Assembly (NCBI RefSeq): GCF_015453285.1
Contig: NZ_JADLZT010000010.1
Coordinates: 62,001-126,000, forward strand
From: Lysobacter niastensis
GTDB lineage: Bacteria > Pseudomonadota > Gammaproteobacteria > Xanthomonadales > Xanthomonadaceae
Length of the DNA: 64,000 bases
Direction: 5' to 3'
Positions 46,484-60,500 of this stretch are shown here, piece by piece (the first letter of the stretch is position 1; each line of letters opens with the position of its first letter). The notes under the pieces were generated by a model. That model ran no database searches. It had not been told where the DNA came from and saw only the letters and a program-made list of their open reading frames with translations. The position numbers were made by a program, and so were the translations under genes.

Positions 46484-48655
46484 TCATTGTCGCTGGGCAT
46501 ATTCCACGCCGGGCAGAGACGACAGCTTCCCCAACAGGGTCGAGAGCTGGCCGTAGTCGGCCACGCGCAAGCGCAGGCGCAGCCTCACCTGCGCACCGTC
46601 GCGCTCGACGTCGCTGCGGATGCTGAGCACATGGGCGTTGCCCTGCGCGATCAGGTTGGTGACTTCCTTGAGCAGCCACTTGCGATCGAGCGCCAGCACT
46701 TCGACATCGACTTCGTAACCACTGCCGGCGCGCCCCCACTCGACCGGCAACACGCGCTGCGGCTGCGCGGCGGCCAGGCGCTGGAAAGCAGCGCAGCCGG
46801 GGCGATGCACGCTGACGCCACGGCCGCGCGTCAGGTAGCCGACGATCGGCTCACCCGGCAGCGGCTGGCAGCAGCGCGCCAGCTGCACCAGCAGGTTGCC
46901 CACGCCTTCGACGGTGAAGTCGGTGCTCTTGCTGGGCAGGCGCCGCGGTGCCGGCGCGGTAGTCGTGGTCGAGGTGGCGGCCGCAGATGCCTGCGGCGCG
47001 GCGGCCGCGCGCTCGTGCTCGAGCAGCGCGCGCACGACCTGGTGCGGGCCGATGTCGCCGAGCGCGACCTGCACGAGGACCTCGCCGTCGCTGGCCAGGT
47101 TGAACTTCTCGCGCGCCGGCGCGAGGTCCGCGCCGAGCAGGCCGACGCGGCGCAGTTCCTTGTCGAGCAGCTCCTTGCCCGCCGCCTCGTTGCGCGCGCG
47201 GTCGAGCTTGTGGAACCACGCGCGCACCTTGTCGCGCGAACGGCTGCTGGCGAGGAAACCGTTGGCCACGACCAGCCAGTCGCGCCTCGGCTCGCCGGTC
47301 TTGGCGGTGAGGATCTCGACACGGTCGCCGCTGTGCAGCTTGTGGTCCAGCGGCACGATGCGTCCGTCGACCTTGGCACCGCGGCAGCGATGCCCGACCT
47401 CGGTGTGCACGTGGTAGGCGAAATCCAGCGGCGTCGCGCCAACGGGGAGGTCGATCACCTCGCCCTTGGGGGTGAGCACGTAGATGCGGTCCTCCACCAG
47501 TTCGGTGTCGAACTCGCCCGACAGCGTCGCGTCCTCGCGCCCCGGCTCCGCCGACGCCTCGAGCAGGCGGCGCATCCACGCGATCTTGCGGTCGAACGCC
47601 GCATCGGCGCTGTGGCTCCCGACTTCCTTGTACTTCCAGTGCGCCGCCACGCCCAGCTCCGCCTGCCGGTGCATCTCGTGCGTGCGGATCTGCACCTCCA
47701 GCGTCTTGCCTTCCGGGCCGACCACGGCGGTGTGCAGCGAGCGGTAATCGTTACGCTTCGGCCGGGCGATGTAGTCGTCGAACTCGCTCGGGATCGGCGC
47801 CCACGTCGCATGCACCACGCCGAGCGCGGCATAGCAGTCGGCCAGGCTGTCGACCAGCACGCGCACCGCTCGCAGGTCGTAGAGCTCGCCGATCGGCACG
47901 TGCTTGCGCTGCATCTTCTTCCAGATGCTGTAGATGTGCTTGGGGCGGCCGGCGACTTCGGCGCGGACGCCCTGTGCGGCCATCGCGTCGCGCAGCGTGT
48001 GCTTGACCTCGTCGATGTAGCGCTCGCGATCCACGCGCTTCTCGTCGAGCAGGCGCGCAATCTGCTGGTACGTGGCCGGTTCCAGATAGCGGAACGCCAG
48101 GTCTTCCAGCTCCCATTTCAGCTGCCAGATGCCGAGGCGGTTGGCGAGTGGCGCATGGATGTCGCGGGTCAGCGCAGCCAGTTCGCGGCGCTCCTCTTCC
48201 GGCAACTCGTCGGCCCGGCGCATGCGCGCGAGCTGCCGCGCGAGCAGGATCGGCACGACGCGCAGGTCGCGCACGATCGCCAGCAGCAACCGGCGCAGAC
48301 CCTCGTTGCCCGCCTGGCCGTGGCGCTCGGCATGCAGCGCCCATACCTGCGCAGCGGCGCGCTGCCCTTCGAGCAGCACCGCGACCGAGGGGAAATCGCG
48401 CTCGATGTTGATGCCGAGCGCGGCCTGCCACCCCGGATGGGTGTGCAGGATCGCCGCACACACGGTGTCGCCATCCGCACCGAGCAGCGCCAGCGCGTCG
48501 AGCATGCTCGCCACGGTCTTCGGCGGATCGGTGGCCTCACTGTCGAGCGGCGCCGCCGTGGCCGCCTGCTCCAGCGCGCGACGCAGCGGCGCTGCGATCG
48601 CCGCGGCAGCGGGATGCGACAGCACGAGCTCGGACGTGGAAGGCGTTACAGCCAT
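46484..48655 (-). CDS. relA: (p)ppGpp synthetase RelA
   Basis: This is the ribosome-associated alarmone synthetase of the stringent response. The 723-residue product has an N-terminal pseudo-hydrolase domain without a functional HD motif. The synthetase domain contains E291-F-D-D, the acidic motif typical of monofunctional RelA rather than bifunctional RSH enzymes (RxKD). This is followed by YIARPKRNDYRSLHTAVVGP. A TGS domain (VLTPKGEVIDLPVGATPLDF), a Cys-rich region (RCCQPLPGEPIVGYLTRG) and a C-terminal ACT domain complete it. It is a single gene divergent from the small secreted protein gene at 48722. Confidence 0.96.
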   Translation of the reverse strand: MAVTPSTSELVLSHPAAAAIAAPLRRALEQAATAAPLDSEATDPPKTVASMLDALALLGADGDTVCAAILHTHPGWQAALGINIERDFPSVAVLLEGQRAAAQVWALHAERHGQAGNEGLRRLLLAIVRDLRVVPILLARQLARMRRADELPEEERRELAALTRDIHAPLANRLGIWQLKWELEDLAFRYLEPATYQQIARLLDEKRVDRERYIDEVKHTLRDAMAAQGVRAEVAGRPKHIYSIWKKMQRKHVPIGELYDLRAVRVLVDSLADCYAALGVVHATWAPIPSEFDDYIARPKRNDYRSLHTAVVGPEGKTLEVQIRTHEMHRQAELGVAAHWKYKEVGSHSADAAFDRKIAWMRRLLEASAEPGREDATLSGEFDTELVEDRIYVLTPKGEVIDLPVGATPLDFAYHVHTEVGHRCRGAKVDGRIVPLDHKLHSGDRVEILTAKTGEPRRDWLVVANGFLASSRSRDKVRAWFHKLDRARNEAAGKELLDKELRRVGLLGADLAPAREKFNLASDGEVLVQVALGDIGPHQVVRALLEHERAAAAPQASAAATSTTTTAPAPRRLPSKSTDFTVEGVGNLLVQLARCCQPLPGEPIVGYLTRGRGVSVHRPGCAAFQRLAAAQPQRVLPVEWGRAGSGYEVDVEVLALDRKWLLKEVTNLIAQGNAHVLSIRSDVERDGAQVRLRLRLRVADYGQLSTLLGKLSSLPGVEYAQRQ

Positions 48656-48721
48656 GGGTGGAACAACGGGCGGCCGGGGGGACGGTCTACACTAGCGAGC
48701 AAATGTCCCGAGGAACAGCGC

Positions 48722-49228
48722 ATGCGCCTGACCCGCAAACGCCCGCTTACCGCCGGCCTGCTCGCCACCGCCCTGGCCCTGTTCCTGCTCGCGCCTTGCG
48801 TGGCCGCCCAGCAGCGGATCGAGCAGCAGATGACGCCGGAACAGATCAAGGCCACCGGCCTGGACCGCCTGACGCCTGAACAGCTGGCCAATCTCAACGC
48901 CTGGCTGAACGGCAAGCTCGAACTCGAGACCACCAAGGCCGCGGAGTCCGCCAAGAAGAAGGTCGAGCAGGAAAACCGCGGCTTCGCCAGCTTCGGCTCC
49001 AGCGAGCCGGTGACCGGCCACATCAGCGGCGACTTCCGCGGCTTCGGCCGCGGGCGCAACTACACACTCGACAATGGCCAGGTCTGGGAACAGGTCGACG
49101 ACGCCACGCTGGCCGGCACGCGCCTGACCAGCCCCCAGGTCAAGATCAGTCCGAGCCTGGTCGGCAACAGCTGGTACATGTCGGTCGAGGGCTTCAACAC
49201 CCGCGCCAAGGTCCGGCGCGTCAAGTGA
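48722..49228 (+). CDS. Small secreted protein, first of a tandem paralogous pair
   Basis: This is a 168-residue exported protein of unknown function. The signal peptide covers about residues 1-29 (cleavage after CVAA). A helical stretch follows (MTPEQIKATGLDRLTPEQLA then NLNAWLNGKLELE), then a basic linker and a beta-rich C-terminal domain with YTLDNGQVWEQVDDATL and GNSWYMSVEGFNTRAKVRRV. The C-terminal domain is shared with the next gene. AGGA lies 7-8 nt before the ATG. Very long alternative frames over this region are not real. Confidence 0.85.
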   Translation: MRLTRKRPLTAGLLATALALFLLAPCVAAQQRIEQQMTPEQIKATGLDRLTPEQLANLNAWLNGKLELETTKAAESAKKKVEQENRGFASFGSSEPVTGHISGDFRGFGRGRNYTLDNGQVWEQVDDATLAGTRLTSPQVKISPSLVGNSWYMSVEGFNTRAKVRRVK

Positions 49229-49266
49229 CACGATACGAAACGACACCGCCCACGGATCCCCCTTCC

Positions 49267-49749
49267 ATGCCCAAGCGCTCCCGCATTACCGCACTGTCCC
49301 TCGCCCTGTTCGCCGCCGCGGTCCAGATGCCCGCGATGGCCGAGAAGCCTTATGTCGCACTGGAAAAGCGGCTGAGCGCCGAGCAGTTGCACGCGACCGG
49401 CCTCGACACGCTGTCCACCGAGCAACTCGCACTGCTGAACCGCCTGCTGAGCGATGAGCAGGTGGCACGCGATACGCAAAAAGCCCGCGACAGTGCCGGG
49501 CTGCGCGAGAAGCGCGACGCCGCCACCGAATCGTTCACCGCGACCGTCAAGGGCGACAGCCGTGGCTGGTCGACCGGCGACGTGGTGACGCTGGACAACG
49601 GCCAGCGCTGGCGCGTCATCGACGGCGAGCTGTACCTGGGCAAGTCGGTCAGCCAACCCAAGGTGACGGTCTCGCCGGGTGCGTTCGGCTCCTGGTACCT
49701 GCAGGTCGAAGGCCAGACGCCGAAACTGAAGGTTCAGCGCGTGCCCTGA
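49267..49749 (+). CDS. Small secreted protein, second of a tandem paralogous pair
   Basis: This 160-residue exported paralogue of the previous product has a signal peptide of about residues 1-25 ending in AMA. It shares the helical ERLSAEQLHATGLDTLSTEQ-type segment and the C-terminal domain (VTLDNGQRWRVIDGELYLGK, FGSWYLQVEGQTPKLKVQRV) with its neighbour. The ATG at 49267 is chosen because a signal peptide begins there. A GTG at 49225 overlapping the upstream stop would put 14 non-signal residues in front. The function is unknown. It ends beside a hairpin within the convergent hrpA gene. Confidence 0.85.
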   Translation: MPKRSRITALSLALFAAAVQMPAMAEKPYVALEKRLSAEQLHATGLDTLSTEQLALLNRLLSDEQVARDTQKARDSAGLREKRDAATESFTATVKGDSRGWSTGDVVTLDNGQRWRVIDGELYLGKSVSQPKVTVSPGAFGSWYLQVEGQTPKLKVQRVP

Positions 49750-49750
49750 G

Positions 49751-53821
<4,071 letters not shown>

Positions 53822-53904
53822 CGATCGCACTGCAAGCTAAAAACCATTTCACACCGCGGGCGGCAATGCCTATTGTCACCGCAATACCCCCCAGGGAGAT
53901 GCCC

Positions 53905-54441
53905 GTGGCAAAACAGAAGACCGCCAAGACCAGCAGCCCCAAGGCCCCGGCCGGGAACGCCTCGCCCGCCATCGATATCGGGATCAGCGGCAGCGACCGC
54001 AAGAAGATCGCCGAAGGGCTGTCGCGCTTCCTGTCCGACAGCTTCACGCTGTACCTGAAGACCCACAACTTCCACTGGAACATCACCGGCCCGATGTTCA
54101 ACAGCCTGCACGTGATGTTCGAGGCGCAGTACACCGAACAGTGGAACGCGCTGGACGAGACCGCCGAACGCATCCGCGCACTGGGCTACAACGCACCGGG
54201 TTCGTACGCGGAGTTCATCCGGCTGAGCTCGATCCCCGAGGAACCGGGCCTCACCGAGACCCTGGACTGGCGCGAGATGGTACGCCAGCTGACGGTCGGC
54301 AACGAAGCCGTGGCGCGCACCGCGCGCAAGGTCCTCAAGATCGCCGACGATGCTGGCGACGATCCGACCGTGGACCTGATGACCCAGCGCCTGCAGACCC
54401 ACGAGAAGTACGCCTGGATGCTGCGCTCGCTGCTGGAGTAA
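53905..54441 (+). CDS. dps: Dps-family DNA-binding ferritin
   Basis: This is a dodecameric iron-storage and DNA-protecting protein. The 178-residue product has a Lys/Ala/Pro-rich N-terminal tail suited to DNA binding, then the ferritin fold. The ferroxidase signature is LKTHNFHWNITGPMFNSLHV then MFEAQYTEQWNALDETAERI, with the conserved H, W, D and E positions. The GTG at 53905 is chosen because AGGGAG ends 6 nt upstream. The nearby ATG at 53899 would leave no spacing to this Shine-Dalgarno, and 53812 is too far upstream. It is divergent from hrpA and followed by a hairpin repeat. Confidence 0.93.
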   Translation: MAKQKTAKTSSPKAPAGNASPAIDIGISGSDRKKIAEGLSRFLSDSFTLYLKTHNFHWNITGPMFNSLHVMFEAQYTEQWNALDETAERIRALGYNAPGSYAEFIRLSSIPEEPGLTETLDWREMVRQLTVGNEAVARTARKVLKIADDAGDDPTVDLMTQRLQTHEKYAWMLRSLLE

Positions 54442-54458
54442 CCCAAAGGAGCGGATTG

Positions 54459-54496
54459 CCCCCCTCTCCCGCGCGCGGGAGAGGGTCGGGTGAGGG
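54459..54496. repeat. GC hairpin repeat after dps
   Basis: CCCTCTCCCGC and GCGGGAGAGGG (within 54462-54485) form an 11-bp stem, and TCGGGTGAGGG follows. It belongs to the same family as 15049-15086. It lies about 20 nt after the dps stop and may serve as its 3' hairpin. It occupies much of the dps-recQ gap (54442-54571). Confidence 0.7.
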
Positions 54497-54571
54497 TGAA
54501 TGCGGCAACCGCCCTCCGGCAGTTCAGGTATTTCCGGCAGCCCCGGCCCTCGCCACCGGTAAACTAGGCGC

Positions 54572-56389
<1,818 letters not shown>

Positions 56390-56578
56390 ACACCGCCGCA
56401 TGGCTCAGGGATGAGGTGCACCCGTCGCCATCGCCGGCATTGGGACGCTGAGCCCATGTCCGGGGCCCTTCGCGCGCCCCGTTAGACCTGCCGTGCGGGA
56501 GCGTTTCCCGCGTGGCGTGATGCGTCGGCACGATTTTCTCCACGCATTAACGCGAAGCCACGGCACGAGCAACGGCCC

Positions 56579-56893
56579 ATGAGCAAGGACACCGACCGAC
56601 GCCGCAATCCCCGCCAGGACGTGTTGATGGCGGCGATGGTCACGCCCAACGGCGGGCAGCACGAGGCCACCATCCTGAACCTCTCCCGTGGCGGGGCGTG
56701 CGTCGCATTGCCCACCGACTGGATGCCCGGCGACGGTGCGCCGCTGAAACTGTTCTTCCAGAAGGACAACGATGAACCGATCATGGTCCACGCCCACGTC
56801 GCGCGCATCGCGGTGGACCACATGGGACTGTCGTTCGACCCGGGCCAAGGCACGCGCATCCGCGACCTGCTGGAGCTGACGCGGCCGCATTGA
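56579..56893 (+). CDS. PilZ-domain protein (c-di-GMP binding type)
   Basis: This single PilZ domain of 104 residues has the c-di-GMP-binding motifs intact: RRNPR (RxxxR) at residues 8-12 and NLSRGGACV (D/NxSxxG) about 30 residues later. It is therefore a likely cyclic-di-GMP effector, unlike the pilus protein PilZ itself, which lacks these residues. The partner is unknown. The 189-nt gap from recQ contains a GGGGC/GCCCC hairpin near 56462-56480 but no clear promoter. Confidence 0.88.
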   Translation: MSKDTDRRRNPRQDVLMAAMVTPNGGQHEATILNLSRGGACVALPTDWMPGDGAPLKLFFQKDNDEPIMVHAHVARIAVDHMGLSFDPGQGTRIRDLLELTRPH

Positions 56894-56912
56894 TTGACCT
56901 GCGTGCCACCTA

Positions 56913-57410
56913 TCAACGCAGGACGTAGCCTGCGAAGCGCCAGGTTCCGTCCTCGTCCTTGCGGAATGTCACCAGTTCGGTTCCGACGCGGTTGCCCGCG
57001 AACTGCACGATGGTTTCGACGCTGGCGTACTCGCCGGCTGGAACGTCGTCATTGCCGGGATTGCGCTGCCGGCGCACCACGCTCCACTCACGCGCCGAGA
57101 CCGCGCCCAGCGGCTTGCGCGCAGCCTGCACGGCCGCGATGAATTCCTCACGCTTCACCTGCTTCTTCGCGACAGCGGAGGCGCCGTCCCAAAGTTGCGC
57201 GAGTTGGCCGGCGTCGATCAGCGCGATCGCCTGACCAGCCCAGCCGGCAATCGAGTTGGGATCGACGACAGCCGCCGCAGGCGGCACCCGTTGGGCCTGT
57301 GGCGAGGGCTGCGAAGGCTGCGCTTGACGGCTCTGTGCCGAAGCCGGTGCGGCGCCAAGCAAGCTCGCGACAAGCACGGCGGGAAGGACGATAGCTACTG
57401 CACGTTTCAT
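56913..57410 (-). CDS. DUF4019-like periplasmic protein
   Basis: This exported protein has 165 residues, with a signal peptide at about 1-26 (ending PASA) and a Gln/Pro/Ser-rich linker. The C-terminal domain (IDAGQLAQLWDGASAVAKKQ, KPLGAVSAREWSVV, VPAGEYASVETIVQFAGN) resembles DUF4019 proteins of unknown function. The ATG at 57410 starts the signal peptide. An upstream in-frame extension is the antisense of the autotransporter end and is not coding. The gap to the autotransporter gene is 100 nt. Confidence 0.75.
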   Translation of the reverse strand: MKRAVAIVLPAVLVASLLGAAPASAQSRQAQPSQPSPQAQRVPPAAAVVDPNSIAGWAGQAIALIDAGQLAQLWDGASAVAKKQVKREEFIAAVQAARKPLGAVSAREWSVVRRQRNPGNDDVPAGEYASVETIVQFAGNRVGTELVTFRKDEDGTWRFAGYVLR

Positions 57411-57459
57411 GCGGTTCCAACCAGAAAAAAAGCCATCTTCGGTAATCGTGGATCCTCGC

Positions 57460-57488
57460 GGCCGGCCGGTGCCGGAGACCGGCCGGCC
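57460..57488 (-). terminator. GC-rich hairpin after the autotransporter gene
   Basis: An 11-bp stem, GGCCGGCCGGT (57460-57470) with ACCGGCCGGCC (57478-57488), has a 7-nt loop. It lies about 20 nt past the autotransporter stop. A T-run on the minus strand follows some 30 nt later (57424-57431), too far for a textbook terminator but a plausible end of this transcript. Confidence 0.45.
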
Positions 57489-57510
57489 GGAGGACTTCAC
57501 GCTCTGCTGC

Positions 57511-60500
57511 TTACAGGTCCACGCCGAAGCCGACGCCGGCGGACTGGTCGTCGCTGCTGAAGGCGCCGCCGATCGAGAACGACGCGCGTTCGCCGATCGC
57601 CTTCGAGTAACCGACCGACAGCGCGCTTTCGCCGTTCTGCCAGCCAGCACCGACACCGAGGCGGCCACGCTCGCTGCGCGTGTTCGCAGCGTTCATCGCC
57701 ATGTTCATCATTGCGGCGTTCATTGCACCCTGGCGGTCGATGCGCTCGTCCTGCTTGCCCAGGCGCATGCCGATCTCGTTGCTGAGGCCGGTGAACTGGT
57801 CACTCAGCGCCTGGAAGCGGCCGTCGGTGTAGGTATTGGCACGCGTCAACGTCTGCGTCGCGGTGGTGTCGGTGTAGGCACGGGCCGTGGCCACGGCCTG
57901 CGCATCACCGGCCTGCATCTGGCCGACGTTGGCAGCATCGGTCGCAGAGGTGCCAGTGGCGACGTTGGTCACGCGGCGCTGCTGCGTCGCGCTGCCCACC
58001 GACACGGTGTTGGCCTGATCCGCCACCGAGCCCTGGCCGAGCGCAACCGCACCCTGCGCGGACACCGAGGCACCCTGTCCCACTGCCGTACCGCTGGCCG
58101 CGGTCACGCTGGCATCGGCACCGACCGCGACCGCGTTGGTCGCCGCTGCACTGATCGACGTATTGCTGCCGACCGCCGTGCTGCCGTCGGCATCGACGCG
58201 GGCGCCGGTGCCATAAGCCGTGTCGCGGCCGTCCTGCGCATGGCTGCCTTCACCAATCGCCAGGCCGGCACCATCGCCCATCGGCAGGCCCAGTCCCGGC
58301 GCCTGCTCGAGATTGAACACTCGCGTGGTCAGGCTGCCCAGAAGGCCATCGACGGCCGCGAACGCATCGCCCACGTTGCCGTAGGTGCTGCCCTGGATGG
58401 CATACGCAGGGCTTCCGAACAGGCCGTTGCCATAGGACTCGACGCCACCACCGAGGAGCGCCGCCACCGACGACAACTGCTCGAAGTTGACCGCCTGCAG
58501 CGCGCTGGTGCCGGCTTTGACGTTGTTCAGCACGGTGCCTTCGGCGCCACCCAGCGTGATCGCATCCTTGGTCGTCGAGTCGTCGTACTTGACCGCAGCG
58601 GCATCGAGCACGCCGACGTTACCGCCGACGGTGGCGATGGCGTCGTCCAGTTGTCCCTTGTTCACCGCGTCGGTCGCTTCCGTACCGGCCGCGACGTTGG
58701 TGATCTGGCGGTCGATGGCGGCGTGCACCACGCCGGCCGCATCGGTCCAGTTGTTGTCGGCACCGACCGACACCGTGTTGGCACGATCGGCCAGCGAGCC
58801 GGCACCGAGCACGACGCTGTTCGTCGCCCCCTTCGTGGTCCAGGCATTGGAACCCAGCACCGTCGAGTTCACGGCCTGCGCGTAGCTGTTGTAGCCCAAC
58901 ACGCTGGCACCGTCTTCGGTGGCCCATGCTTCCCCGCCAACCGCCGTCGTGAAATCGGCATTGGTGGCGCTCTGCAGGTCCTTGCCAGCCAGGCTGTGCG
59001 TGCCCAGGCCCGTCGCGTAGCGGGCGGTGCTGGTGCTGCCTGCACCGAGCGCCACGCCGAACGCACCGGTCGCTGCGGCCGAGGTGTACGCATCGAAGTT
59101 GCCGCCGATGGCGACCGTGGACTGACCGCTGGCCACGCTGGCCGCGCCGAGCGCGACGGAGTAGTGGGTCATCGCCTTGGCACCGTAACCCATCGCGGTC
59201 GAGTATCTGCCCCGGGCAACGGCATTGATGGCAGAGGCGCCGTAATCAGTAGCCAGGGAGCCGTTGCCCATCGCCACGGCGCCGACGTAGGCCTCGGTAT
59301 TGATGCCGACGGCGATGCCGTAGGCGCCCGTGGTCTTGGCGTTGAAGCCGATCGCGACCGACACGCCGCCGTTCGCGCGCGCGTTCCAACCGGCGGCCAC
59401 GCTCTGCCCGTTGCCGTAGGCACCCTGGCCGATGACGGTGGAGCCTGCATCGGACGCGGCCATGTAGCCGATGGCGATGTCGCGGAAGTTGCCTGCGGCC
59501 GCTCCGTAACCCTGGGCAATGCTGTAGTCGCCGACCGCGGTGGAGGTGTAGCCGAGCGCGACCGAGCCAGCCCCCAGCGCGAAACTCTGGCCGCCCATCG
59601 CCATCGACTGGTTACCCAGCGCATTGCTCTGATAGCCGAACGTCACGCTCTGGCTGCCCACGGCGACGCTGCTGCTGCCGACGGCCGCGCTGTCGTCGCC
59701 GATGGCTGCGGCATTCACGCCGATCGCCGCGCTGTTGATGCCGATAGCGCCGTCGTTGGCCCAGTTGCCGCCGGCGGTACCGCCGTCATTGACGCTGGCG
59801 TAGTGAGAAGTTGCTTCCGCCTGCGCTGCCTGCAGCTGCGCGACGTTGACCGCATCAGTGGCTTGCGTGCCCGCGGCCACGCCGCTGACCTGCCGAGTGC
59901 TCTCGAACACGCCGTCGCCATTGGCATCGGCGCCGATGCTGACCGCGCCGAGCGTGCTGACCCAGGCGCTGCCGGTGTTCGTGGACGGCAAGCCCGTCGA
60001 AGGATCGAAACCGATCGCACCGGCGGCGGTGCTGGCCAGCGAGCCGCTGCCGATGGCGACACCGTCGGTGACGGTGACCTTTGCGTTGGTCCCCAGCGCC
60101 ATCGCGCGGTCCTGGTTGGCCAGCGCGCCGTTGCCGATGGCGACAGTGTCGTCGACCGTCAGCGTCGTGATCAGCGGGTCGTCGTTGATGTCGATGATGC
60201 CGTCACCGTTGCTGTCGACCGGGACTGCGACGCCGCTGCCGGCGGCGCGGCCGAGAGCGATGTTGTCGTTGCCCGTAACATGCTGGCCGGCAAGCGTGCC
60301 TATGCCGACGTTGTCGTTGCCGAAGACATCGGAACCGGCGCCAGCGATGTCGTTCTTGTCAATCGCCCCCTGCGTCATCGCGCCGTCGCCGCCCATGGCG
60401 ACGTTGCCAAAGCCGTCCACCTTCTGGCCCGCCTGCGCACCCACCGCGGCATTGTTGACGCTGTTGTTCAGCGTGCCATCCGGGGTGGCGAATTGACCCG

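Noticed and set aside
45968-48721. Long upstream extension of the first small secreted protein
   Set aside because: The frame runs antisense to relA and the TPR gene; a clear signal peptide and Shine-Dalgarno fix the start at 48722.
56462-56480. Terminator after recQ
   Set aside because: A GGGGC/GCCCC hairpin exists, but it is about 75 nt after the stop, short, and has no T-run.
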